Translations under genes and position numbers: made by a program
Shown here: positions 25,623-34,307 of the stretch, piece by piece
How the letters are laid out: the number at the start of each line of letters is the position of its first letter
How positions within the stretch are numbered: the stretch's first letter is position 1
Notes under the pieces: generated by a model
What the model was told of the DNA's origin: nothing
Database searches by the model: none
What the model saw: only the letters and a program-made list of their open reading frames with translations
Assembly (NCBI RefSeq): GCF_013409995.1
Contig: NZ_JACCBX010000012.1
Location: forward strand, 62,001-126,000
Direction: 5' to 3'
DNA from: Neobacillus driksii
GTDB taxonomy: Bacteria; Bacillota; Bacilli; Bacillales; Cytobacillaceae
Length of the DNA: 64,000 nt

Positions 25623-26996
25623 ATGAAAACTGAAGTTTGGGTGAAAAATGGATATGTCTTTACAGAAGCTGGTTTTCGGTACGCTTGTATAAAACTTAAA
25701 GAAGGCAAGATTGAGGCTCTCTACGAAAGCGAACCTGAACCCTTGAAAGAAAACAATGTCAATTCCATAGATGCCAGTGGCTGCCTAGTTGTTCCTGGAT
25801 TTATCGACGCTCATGTTCATTTTAATGATCCCGGTCGGACGGATTGGGAAGGAATTGAAACTGGGAGCCGTGCCGCAGCAATTGGAGGAACGACAACGAT
25901 TTTTGATATGCCGCTAAATTGTTCCCCATCTGTGACAACCGTAAAAAATCTACACAACAAAAGAGAGTATTTAACCTCCAAATCTTATATAGATTACGCA
26001 TTGTGGGGCGGAATGACAGGGAATTCCGTTAGTCAACAGGAAGAGTTATCCCAGATGAGTGAGGGGATTATCGGTTGGAAGGCATTTATGTCTGAGAGCG
26101 GTATCGATGATTTTCCCTTTGTTTCACCACACCAATTGAAGCTTGCCATGAAAATAGCAGCACAACAAAATATAATCCTTGCTTTGCACGCAGAATGGGA
26201 GCCAGAGATTCATAACCTTACCACTTTTTATAAAAAACAATCAGGTATCAACGAGCGTAAAGCCTTTCTCGCCAGCAGGCCGATATCAGCGGAAGAACAG
26301 GCGGTTCGTTATGCGTTAGAGGCAGCTGCAAATTATGGTACATGTGTCCACTTCGTTCATATCAGTTCAGCGAGAGTAGTTAAACTCATTCAACAAGCAA
26401 AGAAAAGCGGAATAAACGTCACAGTAGAGACCTGCCCACATTATTTACTATTTGATGAAGAAGATTTCCTTAGAGCTGGTGCCATTCTTAAGTGTGCCCC
26501 GCCGCTTCGGTCGAGGGAAGAGGTTGAAGGGCTGTGGGAATGTATTTCTAACGGCTGGATTGATACCATTGGTTCCGATCATTCGCCCTGTCTCTATTCC
26601 ATGAAAAACACTGATTCCATTTGGGAAGCATGGGGTGGCATCCAAGGAGTACAATTTACCTGGCTTGCCTTACTCGATGAGGCCATGAGAAGGAAAGTTC
26701 CACTTAAAAACATACTTCCTCTAGGCACTGCGAATGTTGCTGATGTCTTTGGTATATCAGGAAGGAAAGGAAGAATTCAACCCGGATTGGATGCAGATTT
26801 GGCCTTGATTTCATTAGATGAGACAACGATAGCGGATCGGCAATCGATTGCCTTTCGAAATCAATATTCCCCCTATGAAAATAGAAAATTTTTGTTAAGA
26901 GTAAAGAAAACCATTTTACGAGGAAAAGTCATTTATGACGATCAAATAGGGGTAACCACAGAAAAGGATGGTCAGTATATACAGCCAAGGAAGTGA
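25623..26996 (+). CDS. allB: Allantoinase
   Basis: The 457-residue cyclic amidohydrolase has the metal motif FIDAHVHFNDPGRTDWEG, the lysine for the bridging carbamate in GWKAFMSESG and the histidines in ALHAEW, VHFVHIS and GSDHSP. It hydrolyses allantoin to allantoate. B. subtilis calls it PucH. AGGAGGGGAAA precedes the ATG. It follows pucM by ten bases, and allC starts five bases past its stop. Confidence 0.94.
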   Translation: MKTEVWVKNGYVFTEAGFRYACIKLKEGKIEALYESEPEPLKENNVNSIDASGCLVVPGFIDAHVHFNDPGRTDWEGIETGSRAAAIGGTTTIFDMPLNCSPSVTTVKNLHNKREYLTSKSYIDYALWGGMTGNSVSQQEELSQMSEGIIGWKAFMSESGIDDFPFVSPHQLKLAMKIAAQQNIILALHAEWEPEIHNLTTFYKKQSGINERKAFLASRPISAEEQAVRYALEAAANYGTCVHFVHISSARVVKLIQQAKKSGINVTVETCPHYLLFDEEDFLRAGAILKCAPPLRSREEVEGLWECISNGWIDTIGSDHSPCLYSMKNTDSIWEAWGGIQGVQFTWLALLDEAMRRKVPLKNILPLGTANVADVFGISGRKGRIQPGLDADLALISLDETTIADRQSIAFRNQYSPYENRKFLLRVKKTILRGKVIYDDQIGVTTEKDGQYIQPRK

Positions 26997-27000
26997 GTTT

Positions 27001-28227
27001 ATGGGTCAATTCCCGGTTAATCTAGAAGAGGCAATTGAGTGGTTAGCTTCATTTGGGGGAGAACCAGATGGAGGTGTATCTCGAACACTTTATTCCCAAC
27101 CTTGGAAGGATGCCCAGCAAGCTTTAAAGGGATGGATGGAGGATGCTGGGCTCGACACTACTTATGATTCTATTGGAAACTTATTTGGGAGAGTGCCTTC
27201 ATCGAATCCAAATGCTCAAACTATTTTAATTGGCTCGCATGTCGACACCGTCAAGTCAGGCGGTAAATATGATGGCGCCTATGGAATCATTGCAGGAATA
27301 TTGGCTTTAGATTTTTTAAAAAAGACGTATGGGACACCTGCTATAAACCTTGAGGTGGTTTCTTTTTGCGAAGAAGAAGGCAGCCGGTTTCCACTTGCCC
27401 TGTGGGGGTCAGGTATGATGACGGGAATTTATTCATTTAATGATATTAGTGATATCAAGGATTCAGAGGGAATAAGCTTCGAGACAGCTATGATGGCAGC
27501 AGGATTTGGGCTTTCCGAATACAGGGTCCGGAATGATATCCAAAATTTTATTGAACTACATATCGAACAAGGACCCACCCTTGAAAAAGTAGAAAAATCA
27601 ATTGGCATTGTCAAAGCCATTGTCGGTCAAAAGAGATTTCGCATTACGGTGAATGGCGAATCGAACCATGTTGGAACCACATCGATGATATGGAGAAGAG
27701 ATGCTTTGCATGGGGCGGTAAACATGATTCATGACTTATACGAAAGTGTGAAGAATTACGATGAAGATCTTGTAACAAGTGTGGGGCAGCTTTTTGTTGA
27801 GCCTAATGTACCTAATGTAATTCCTAATCAAGTTCGGTTTACAGTAGACGCTCGGCATCCGAACGAATCAATTTTAAGTTCTTTTTGTCAGCAATTCACC
27901 GAAATGTTTAAAACCCATGCTAAAAAAAGCGATTTGGATATAAAGGTTGAGATGTGGCATGAAGTTCAGCCAGCCCAGATGGATCGTACACTGAATGAAA
28001 TTGTACAAAGCATTTGCACAAGGAGCACTTTTCCTTTCCATTGGATGAATAGCGGTGCTGGGCATGACGCGCAGCTGTTTGCACGTATTTGTCCTACAAC
28101 AATCATATTCGTTCCCAGCCAGGGCGGGATTAGCCATTCCCCGATCGAGTTTACTTCATCAAAGGATTTGGAAACAGGCCTGGAGGTACTCATACATTTA
28201 TTACATCAATTAGCCTACAACCACTGA
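27001..28227 (+). CDS. allC: Allantoate amidohydrolase
   Basis: The M20-family enzyme of about 408 residues has zinc ligands in LIGSHVDTVKSGGKYDGAYG and CEEEGSRFP, a lid domain with NHVGTTSM and the final histidine in GGISHSPIEF. It hydrolyses allantoate to ureidoglycine or ureidoglycolate, ammonia and CO2 (PucF in B. subtilis). ATG at 27001 is chosen because GGAAGTGAG precedes it; the longer in-frame form would overlap allB by 29 bases. It is followed by a second M20 gene. Confidence 0.92.
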   Translation: MGQFPVNLEEAIEWLASFGGEPDGGVSRTLYSQPWKDAQQALKGWMEDAGLDTTYDSIGNLFGRVPSSNPNAQTILIGSHVDTVKSGGKYDGAYGIIAGILALDFLKKTYGTPAINLEVVSFCEEEGSRFPLALWGSGMMTGIYSFNDISDIKDSEGISFETAMMAAGFGLSEYRVRNDIQNFIELHIEQGPTLEKVEKSIGIVKAIVGQKRFRITVNGESNHVGTTSMIWRRDALHGAVNMIHDLYESVKNYDEDLVTSVGQLFVEPNVPNVIPNQVRFTVDARHPNESILSSFCQQFTEMFKTHAKKSDLDIKVEMWHEVQPAQMDRTLNEIVQSICTRSTFPFHWMNSGAGHDAQLFARICPTTIIFVPSQGGISHSPIEFTSSKDLETGLEVLIHLLHQLAYNH

Positions 28228-28239
28228 GGAGTGATTAAC

Positions 28240-29502
28240 ATGAATAAGGATAAAACAAAGATTGTGCAGTGGATACAGGATCATGAGGAAGAACTGGTTT
28301 CTTTTTTGAAAACATTAGTGCAAACGGCTTCGGATAATCCCGCTGGTGATTGTTTACCGATAGCCGGAGTTTTAAAGAAACAACTTACAGAGCTTGGGTT
28401 TGAAAATGTGTCGCTCCTCGAAGTAGACGAAGATAGTGTAAAAACAAATGGGATGATTAGTATGGCTAACGTCCTCGCACCTACAGTGTTTGGAGAAGGG
28501 ACAAATGTTGTATTAAACGCTCACGGAGATGTGGTCCCTCCTGGTTTAGGTTGGAGTGTCGACCCATATGGAGGAGAAATAGTCGATGGAAAAATGTATG
28601 GGCGGGGAGTGGCAGTATCAAAGTCTGATATTGCTGCTTATACCTATGCGGTGCTTGCATTAAAACAGGTTAGTGCCCAGCTTTTTGGAAGGGTGGACCT
28701 TGCCTTCACGTTTGATGAAGAAACAGGAGGAGAAATAGGTCCCAAGCGGCTAATTGATCAAGGCTATATCAAGCCCGATCAAGCGATTGTGGCAGGGTTT
28801 ACCTATTCAGCTGTAAATGCTCATAATGGGTGCTTGCATTTTGAAATCAAAACAACAGGAAAGTCAGCGCATGCGGCTCTTCCGCATACAGGAATTGACG
28901 CGATCGAGGCGACGACTAAAATCTTACAGGTTTTATATGATTATCGTAAAACACTGGCTAATAAGAAATCATCAATCCCAGGAATTGATTTTCCAACCTT
29001 GAATGTAGGACTCATTTCAGGCGGCATTAATACCAACGTGGTGCCAGATGAGTGCACGATAAGAGTGGATCGCCGATTAATCCCTGAAGAGGACTTTGTA
29101 GAAGCAGAATCTGAGTTTAGAGAACTCGTACATCAAGCCGTATCTGATATTCCTGGTATAAAAGCTGAAATTAGAAAGATCCTCCATGCGAAAAGCTTCG
29201 GACCAGTTCCTGAGAATACACCATTGGTTCAAGCATTGGCTGCAAACTGGCAAATGATATTGAAAGAGGAGAGTGAATTACCTGTTCACGGAGTGCCACT
29301 TTATACAGATGCCCGCCACTTCTTTGCTGCAGGAATTCCTACGATAATGTTTGGGGTCGGGCCAAAAGTGTTAGAAGAGGCGAATGGACACCGGGCAGAT
29401 GAGAATATTCGACTTTCTGATTTACAGGCTGCCACCAAGATTATCGCTTGTACCCTTTATGATTTATTAGCAGGAGGAAACCATGAAATTAACACAGCGT
29501 GA
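28240..29502 (+). CDS. M20 family metallohydrolase (ArgE/DapE type) in the purine operon
   Basis: The protein of about 420 residues has the M20 zinc motif [20 protein letters not shown], the catalytic [14 protein letters not shown] and the lid sequence [17 protein letters not shown]. The ArgE/DapE group removes acyl or carbamoyl groups from amino acids. Sitting between allC and the urease remnant, it may act on a late purine-ring product such as ureidoglycolate or a carbamoyl compound; this is inference from position. ATG at 28240 has GAGGAG nine bases before. Its end overlaps the ureA remnant start by 20 bases. Confidence 0.82.
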   Translation: MNKDKTKIVQWIQDHEEELVSFLKTLVQTASDNPAGDCLPIAGVLKKQLTELGFENVSLLEVDEDSVKTNGMISMANVLAPTVFGEGTNVVLNAHGDVVPPGLGWSVDPYGGEIVDGKMYGRGVAVSKSDIAAYTYAVLALKQVSAQLFGRVDLAFTFDEETGGEIGPKRLIDQGYIKPDQAIVAGFTYSAVNAHNGCLHFEIKTTGKSAHAALPHTGIDAIEATTKILQVLYDYRKTLANKKSSIPGIDFPTLNVGLISGGINTNVVPDECTIRVDRRLIPEEDFVEAESEFRELVHQAVSDIPGIKAEIRKILHAKSFGPVPENTPLVQALAANWQMILKEESELPVHGVPLYTDARHFFAAGIPTIMFGVGPKVLEEANGHRADENIRLSDLQAATKIIACTLYDLLAGGNHEINTA

Positions 29503-29783
29503 GCAGGAAAAATTAATGATCGTCGTCGCTGACGACTTAGCGAAGCGTAGAAAAGACCGCGGATTGAAATTAAATTATCCTGAAGCGATTGCCCTCATTA
29601 CCTATGAAATTATGGAGGGGCTAGAGATGGTAAAACCGTGGCGCAGTTGATGAGCGAATGGACAACGATACTATCCACCGAGGACGTGATGGAAGGAATA
29701 CCGGAAATGATTCGGGATATACAGGTAGAAGCCACATTCCCGGATGGAACTTGCTCATAACTGTTCACGAACCGATCCGGTAG
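29483..29783 (+). pseudogene. ureA: Urease gamma subunit gene, twice frameshifted
   Basis: AGGAGG and an ATG lead into a clear UreA reading ([16 protein letters not shown]-like helix, [20 protein letters not shown]). One G is missing near 29617-29621 and a second base near 29751-29753. Reading across both gaps restores the full 100-residue subunit through [22 protein letters not shown] to LITVHEPIR. As written, the protein would stop after about 50 residues. Either decay or sequencing error could explain it, but ureC downstream is truly truncated, which favours decay. Confidence 0.88.
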
Positions 29784-29815
29784 ATGCTAGTTTAATAGAA
29801 AAGGCGGAGAATAGA

Positions 29816-30145
29816 ATGATTCCTGAAGAATATGTACTAAAACAAGATCCAATTGCCTGTAATCAGGGAAGACCCGCTTCTAAGGTGAGGGTATTAAATA
29901 TAGGGGACCGTCCTGTACAAGTAGGGTCCCATTTTCATTTCTTTGAAGTGAATGGATCTCTGCAATTTGAACGCAAGGAAGCATATGGAAAACATTTAAA
30001 TATTCCAGCGGGCACTGCTGTCCGATTTGAACCGGGCGCTGCAAAAGAGGTAGAACTGGTCCCTTTTGCAGGAAAGCGGGAGGTTTATGGCCTAAATAAT
30101 AAAACAGATGGCCCGTTAGACCAAGGAAAGGGGAACCCTGCATGA
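29816..30145 (+). CDS. ureB: Urease beta subunit (remnant operon)
   Basis: The reading frame of 109 residues is intact and full length for Ure[28 protein letters not shown] and [18 protein letters not shown]. UreB is a structural subunit of urease and has no activity alone. GGCGGAGAATAG precedes the ATG at 29816. It overlaps the ureC fragment by four bases, the normal arrangement. With ureA broken, ureC truncated and no ureEFGD in the window, the gene is probably non-functional in practice. Confidence 0.88.
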   Translation: MIPEEYVLKQDPIACNQGRPASKVRVLNIGDRPVQVGSHFHFFEVNGSLQFERKEAYGKHLNIPAGTAVRFEPGAAKEVELVPFAGKREVYGLNNKTDGPLDQGKGNPA

Positions 30146-30360
30146 GTTTTCGAATGTCAAGAAGGCAATACGCCGACATGTTTGGTCCCACTGCAGGTGA
30201 TGCCATTCGACTAGCAGATACCGATTTATTTATTGAAATTGAAAAGGATTTTATGGTTTATGTTTACGAAAATATTAAGGGGTTGGGCAGTAAAATTGTT
30301 TGGATGTGTAAAGAGCCAACGTTTGGAGTTGGCCCTTTTGCTTTAAAATGTATGTGCTAA
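30142..30360 (+). pseudogene. ureC: Truncated urease alpha subunit gene
   Basis: The first 37 or so residues ([32 protein letters not shown]) are clear UreC. After that the homology stops and the frame runs for about 35 unrelated residues, while a real UreC has about 570. The nickel-binding core and the accessory genes are gone. A terminator hairpin lies within the unrelated tail at 30315. A deletion has joined the ureC start to the old operon end, and the frame overlaps the convergent azoreductase gene by 18 bases. Confidence 0.9.
30315..30340 (+). terminator. Terminator at the end of the urease remnant
   Basis: GCCAAC (30315-30320) pairs with GTTGGC (30328-30333) and CCTTTTGCTTT follows. 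It is probably the old operon terminator brought next to ureC by deletion. Confidence 0.65.
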
Positions 30361-30978
30361 ATCTTTAGCACGCGCGATGGCGTTTTCTTTGATTTCTTGT
30401 GCTTTGTCAGGCATTGCGTTATGCCCCTCAACAAATAAACCTTCAAAAGATGGGACTCCATAGAATTGCATCATAATATCTAGGTAGCGGTGACCCATTT
30501 CCATTGCTGCTGCTGGTCCCTCGGAATAGACACCTCCGCGTGCCTGAATATGCAAAGCCTTTTTGTCGGTTAACAATCCAATTGGACCTTTTTCCGTGTA
30601 TCTAAATGTTTTTCCTGCAACAGATACCGCATCTAAATAAGCTTTCATAACAGGCGGGAAGGAGAAATTCCATAGCGGTGTGACAAAGACATATTTATCA
30701 GCAGAAATAAATTGCTCACAAATCTCAGAAAGTCTGCCAACCTTTGTTTTTTCTTCCGTTGACAGCTGTTCAAATTCCGTACCAGAACGAAGTTTCCCCC
30801 ACCCGCTAAAGACATCAACATCAATTTGAGGAACATCTACTTTGTAAAGATCTACATTAATAATTTCATGATCAGCATTTACTTCTTTGTAAGTATCAAT
30901 AAATGCTTTTCCTACTGCCATACTATAAGACTGAGTATCATCATGAGGATGAGCTGTTATATACAATACTTTTGTCAT
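30343..30978 (-). CDS. azoR: FMN-dependent NADH-azoreductase
   Basis: The 211-residue flavodoxin-fold protein begins [20 protein letters not shown]. It has [20 protein letters not shown] and the [18 protein letters not shown] flavin region of AzoR/AcpD quinone reductases. It reduces azo compounds and quinones with NADH. ATG at 30978 fits the usual N-terminus; the in-frame ATG 48 bases upstream adds an unrelated leader. The site AAAGGA lies about 11 bases upstream. It is monocistronic and convergent with the ureC fragment. Confidence 0.9.
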   Translation of the reverse strand: MTKVLYITAHPHDDTQSYSMAVGKAFIDTYKEVNADHEIINVDLYKVDVPQIDVDVFSGWGKLRSGTEFEQLSTEEKTKVGRLSEICEQFISADKYVFVTPLWNFSFPPVMKAYLDAVSVAGKTFRYTEKGPIGLLTDKKALHIQARGGVYSEGPAAAMEMGHRYLDIMMQFYGVPSFEGLFVEGHNAMPDKAQEIKENAIARAKDLAHTF

Positions 30979-31072
30979 TTTCGTATCAATCCTTTCTGTA
31001 TCTAGCATACATTCTAGTTTGTGCAATGAATGTTTATATATGCAGATACAAAAACAGATCTAGACCAATAAT

Positions 31073-31104
31073 AAAAGGAATTTGCGATTTGCAAACTCCT
31101 TTTA
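31073..31104 (-). terminator. Terminator of the 49-residue gene
   Basis: AAAAGGA and TCCTTTT close a stem that also pairs TTTGC with GCAAA. The minus strand continues as TTTTATTATT, directly after the small gene. Confidence 0.7.
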
Positions 31105-31108
31105 TTTT

Positions 31109-31258
31109 TTAGTTATTATTTTCGCTAAAGTAAGGGTTTCCACTAATATTTGCACGCATTTCATCCGTTAATGTAAACGGCTCATTTACTGCAGAATTAG
31201 AAGCGGAACTTTCATTGTTTTGAATACTTCCATCATAATGAATTGGGTTATTTGTCAT
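31109..31258 (-). CDS. Small Asn/Ser-rich hydrophilic protein (49 residues)
   Basis: A 49-codon frame begins with ATG after GGAGGTGAATTTACCC and ends just before a terminator, so it is a complete gene. The product is hydrophilic and rich in Asn and Ser (MTNNPIHYDG, NESSASNSAVNEP), then LTDEMRANISGNPYF. It resembles other small Bacillus spore-period proteins in composition, but I cannot name a family. No neighbours are on the same strand. It is too short for many gene callers. Confidence 0.6.
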   Translation of the reverse strand: MTNNPIHYDGSIQNNESSASNSAVNEPFTLTDEMRANISGNPYFSENNN

Positions 31259-31465
31259 GGGTAAATTCACCTCCATTAATATAGTCTATACATAAATACT
31301 ACTATTTATTTATGGTTATTAATAGGTAATTTTTAATATTCCGAATGTTATTTTTACTAGTAATTTTTTACTATATAAATGCTAGTATCGGGATCTATTG
31401 TTTTTCCTTATTTAACCTTTCTCTGTGATTTATGATAAAATTTTTAAAAAAGGAGTCGGCTGAAT

Positions 31466-32401
31466 ATGAAATTAATCGACCTGCATTGTGACGCATTGCT
31501 TAAACTTTCAGAAGGAAAAGGCTCGCTGCGTTTTGCAGATGCGAAAGAATTACAGACGAATAAAAAAAGATTACATAAAGGGCAGGTCAAGGTTCAATGC
31601 TTTGCTATTTTCATTGAGCCGGATATTCCATCAGACCAGAAATTTCAAGTGGCACTTACACAAGTTGATTATTTTTATAAAGAAGTATTAGGGAAAAATC
31701 CTGACATGGTCCATATTAAAGAGTGGTCTGATTTTGAAAAAATCAATATTGGTCAAATTGGCGCCATGCTGACACTTGAGGGGGTTGACGCCATCGGCAA
31801 CGATTTAACCAGGCTTCATATCCTTTATCAGTTGGGTGTTCGTTCGGTTGGTTTGACATGGAATCATGCAAATTTAGCAGCAGATGGTGCTGGAGAACCG
31901 CGTGGTGGCGGCCTTACGCTTTTTGGAAAAGAAATTGTTCAGTTCAATAATGATCATCAGATTTTGACTGACTTATCTCATCTTAGTGATAAGGGGATTT
32001 GGGAGGTTATCGAATTAGCAAAGTATCCAATTGCGAGTCACTCCAATTCGCGAACTCTTTGCAATCACCTTCGTAATTTAACGGATGAACAGGCAAAAGC
32101 GATGTTTAAAAGAAACGCAATGATCCATGTTGTTTATTATCCTCCATTTGTAAAAGAAACAGGAGAAGTAACGATTTCTGATTTAATAAGGCATATCGAC
32201 CATTTCTGCTCATTAGGTGGTGTGAGTCATATTGGATTAGGGTCGGATTTTGATGGGATTAGGGCATTTATAACTGATTTAGAGGACGCCTCAAAAACGC
32301 AAAATCTTATTAATCAATTATTGAAGCATTTTAAAGAAGATGAAGTGCGAGGATTTGCTTACCAAAACTTCCTTAACCATCGACCAGGAGTGTTAGGATG
32401 A
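31466..32401 (+). CDS. Membrane-dipeptidase family (M19) peptidase
   Basis: The 311-residue TIM-barrel protein has the M19 metal motif LIDLHCDALLKL, the bridging glutamate in MLTLEGVDAI, the histidines in LTDLSHLS and IASHSNS, and the aspartate in IGLGSDFDGI. The family cleaves dipeptides, including some with D-residues. No signal peptide is present, so it acts in the cytoplasm. AAAGGAGTCGG precedes the ATG. It overlaps the P1-family peptidase gene by four bases (ATGA), so the two are coupled and may serve peptide recycling. Confidence 0.9.
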   Translation: MKLIDLHCDALLKLSEGKGSLRFADAKELQTNKKRLHKGQVKVQCFAIFIEPDIPSDQKFQVALTQVDYFYKEVLGKNPDMVHIKEWSDFEKINIGQIGAMLTLEGVDAIGNDLTRLHILYQLGVRSVGLTWNHANLAADGAGEPRGGGLTLFGKEIVQFNNDHQILTDLSHLSDKGIWEVIELAKYPIASHSNSRTLCNHLRNLTDEQAKAMFKRNAMIHVVYYPPFVKETGEVTISDLIRHIDHFCSLGGVSHIGLGSDFDGIRAFITDLEDASKTQNLINQLLKHFKEDEVRGFAYQNFLNHRPGVLG

Positions 32402-33426
32402 AGGTTAGACAGACAGGAATAAAGGTTGGTATACTGCCAACTGGACGGAAGAATTGCATAACAGATGTTGAGGGTGTAATGGTAGGTCATGTCACGCTTG
32501 ATTATCCTCTTGATGCAGACGGAAAAGAATTTGCCTGTACAGGTGTTACAGCGGTGCTGCCTCATCGTGGAAATGTTTTTAGACAAAAAGTGACAGCTGG
32601 AAGTTATGTCATAAATGGATTTGGAAAAACGACCGGGCTTGTTCAAGTGAATGAATTAGGACAGCTTGAATCTCCGATTATGTTAACCAATACATTTGCA
32701 GTACCAGCTGTTACCCAAGGTACGTTAGAATATATGCTGGCTGAGAATCCTGAAATAGGTGAAACAACGGGTACGATTAACATTGTAGTTGGAGAGTGTA
32801 ATGATAGTTATTTGAATTCAATACGGAATTTTTCTGTTAAACCTGAGCATGCTTTAGAAGCAATTAGGAATGCTACCGACCAGCAGGCAGAAGAAGGGGC
32901 GGTTGGAGCTGGAAAAGGGATGATCTGCTTTGGATACAAAGGCGGAATTGGTTCATCCTCTCGCACGGTTGGTGAGTATACAATCGGGTGCCTAGTCCTA
33001 ACCAACTTTGGTAAAAAGGAAGAGCACCAGAAGTTTCGCTATTCAAAAGTGGAGGGGCTTTCGGATCCTGCAGATGGCTCTATCATTATTGTCCTTGCAA
33101 CAAATGCCCCGTTAAGCGACAGGCAGCTGCTGCGTATTTCAAAGCGCTGCGGTATAGGATTAGGCAGAACAGGCAGTCATTTTAGCCACGGCAGCGGTGA
33201 TATCATCATTGCCTTTTCAACTTCACACAAATCAGAACACTTTACGGATGAACTAACAGAACAGAGGCTCCAATTACGTGAAGATCATCCCGTGATGAAT
33301 CAATTATTTACAGGAGCTGCAGAAGCAGCCGAGGAAGCCATCTTAAACTCACTGTCGCAAGCAGTCACAACAAAAGGAAGAGCGGGCAGAGTAGTTAATA
33401 AAATCACTTTTACGGACGAGGATTGA
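32398..33426 (+). CDS. P1 family peptidase (DmpA-type aminopeptidase)
   Basis: The 342-residue protein is of the DmpA/OAT Ntn-hydrolase fold. The self-cleavage region GYKGGIGSSSRTVGEY carries the expected nucleophilic serine, and VLATNAPLSDRQLLRISKR and GLGRTGSHFSHGSGDI follow. Members are L-aminopeptidases/D-amidases that mature by splitting into two chains at the serine. It is coupled to the M19 peptidase by an ATGA overlap. A small helix-turn-helix gene starts five bases past its stop. Confidence 0.9.
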   Translation: MKVRQTGIKVGILPTGRKNCITDVEGVMVGHVTLDYPLDADGKEFACTGVTAVLPHRGNVFRQKVTAGSYVINGFGKTTGLVQVNELGQLESPIMLTNTFAVPAVTQGTLEYMLAENPEIGETTGTINIVVGECNDSYLNSIRNFSVKPEHALEAIRNATDQQAEEGAVGAGKGMICFGYKGGIGSSSRTVGEYTIGCLVLTNFGKKEEHQKFRYSKVEGLSDPADGSIIIVLATNAPLSDRQLLRISKRCGIGLGRTGSHFSHGSGDIIIAFSTSHKSEHFTDELTEQRLQLREDHPVMNQLFTGAAEAAEEAILNSLSQAVTTKGRAGRVVNKITFTDED

Positions 33427-33431
33427 ACAAT

Positions 33432-33662
33432 ATGTATCTAACCATTAAAGAAACAGCAGAATATTTAGCAATGCCAGAATCAAAAATAGAAGAACTAATC
33501 AAACAAAAAAAAATCCGCGCCATCCATGACGGAGAAGGGTGGATCATCAACAAAGAACAATTCAACACCCACCTAAAACAAATCGAAAAATACAAACACC
33601 TAATAGAAGAAATCCTAAACGAACCCATCCCCGAAGACCTCGACATCAAAGACGAGGATTAA
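33432..33662 (+). CDS. Small MerR/excisionase-type helix-turn-helix protein
   Basis: The protein of about 76 residues starts with an excisionase-family winged helix (MYLTIKETAEYLAMPESKIE, then KKIRAIHDGEGWIINKEQF) and ends in an acidic tail. It probably binds DNA. GAGGA lies nine bases before the ATG at 33432, overlapping the end of the peptidase gene. The second half of its coding strand is strikingly poor in T and uses A- and C-ending codons, unlike its neighbours. A copy of the peptidase gene end (GACGAGGATT-AA-AATATG) recurs at its own end. Confidence 0.8.
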   Translation: MYLTIKETAEYLAMPESKIEELIKQKKIRAIHDGEGWIINKEQFNTHLKQIEKYKHLIEEILNEPIPEDLDIKDED

Positions 33663-33679
33663 ATAATATGGTACCTAAT

Positions 33680-33735
33680 ATGGTGCCTGTCACCGTCCGC
33701 AATGTTGGTGCCTGTCACCATCCGTGGACAGTGTC
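33680..33735 (+). repeat. Two copies of the dyad GGTGCCTGTCACC plus GTGGAC palindrome
   Basis: GGTGCCTGTCACC occurs at about 33682 and again about 25 bases on (33707), each with GGTG/CACC arms. GTGGAC-AGT-GTCCAC (33724-33738) follows at once. This resembles a dispersed hairpin repeat I remember from Bacillus chromosomes; I have not searched. Confidence 0.7.
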
Positions 33736-33786
33736 CACTTGGTATGGACGCTATCCTCAAAATCCAGACAAGGAGGGTTTTTTTTA

Positions 33787-34152
33787 TTGGGTGATTTTTA
33801 TTTAAAAAGGATTTATGAACCGTATGATGAGTCTGATGGTTTTCGGATTTTAGTGGACCGAGTCTGGCCGCGTGGGATTTCGAAGGAGGCAGCCAAGTTG
33901 ACGGCTTGGCAGAAGGATGTTGCTCCGAGTCCTGATCTTCGTAAGTGGTTTTGTCACAAGCCTGAGTTGTTTGAGGAGTTTCGCACTAAGTACATAGAGG
34001 AATTACGTACTGATGAACAGAAAAAGAGTATTATAAATGACCTCATTTCAATGAGGTCAAAAGGGAAGGTTACACTCCTTTATGGAGCAAAGGATTCTGT
34101 ATATAATCATGCGATTGTGCTGCAAGAAGAGTTAAACAGAATCACCTTATAA
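33787..34152 (+). CDS. DUF488 (YeaO-type) family protein
   Basis: The protein of about 121 residues has the family core LKRIYEPYDESDGFRILVDR, VWPRGISKEAAKL and WQKDVAPSPDLRKWF, then LLYGAKDSVYNHAIVLQE at the end. The function of the family is unknown. The start is TTG at 33787, ten bases after AAGGAGGG; the upstream in-frame ATG lies in a repeat and has no ribosome site. It stands alone, after the small dyad repeats and before a weak hairpin near 34174. Confidence 0.85.
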   Translation: MGDFYLKRIYEPYDESDGFRILVDRVWPRGISKEAAKLTAWQKDVAPSPDLRKWFCHKPELFEEFRTKYIEELRTDEQKKSIINDLISMRSKGKVTLLYGAKDSVYNHAIVLQEELNRITL

Positions 34153-34173
34153 TAACAAATTTAGAAGAGGAGC

Positions 34174-34200
34174 TCCTTCATAAAAGGGCTCCACTTTTTA
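34174..34200 (+). terminator. Terminator after the DUF488 gene
   Basis: GGAGCTCCTT pairs with AAGGGCTCC (one mismatch) and ACTTTTT follows. Confidence 0.6.
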
Positions 34201-34221
34201 TGCACGTATATCTTTCTTCTT

Positions 34222-34257
34222 AGAGGATTAATACCTAAAAGAGGATTATTACCTAAA
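34222..34257 (+). repeat. Tandem 18-bp direct repeat upstream of the cupin gene
   Basis: AGAGGATTAATACCTAAA (34222-34239) is followed at once by AGAGGATTATTACCTAAA (34240-34257), with one base changed. It lies 50 bp upstream of the cupin start, next to an AT-rich promoter-like region. Confidence 0.8.
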
Positions 34258-34307
34258 AGTCTTGAATATGTAAGATATATAAATAGTTTTTGGGGGTACA
34301 TAGTATT

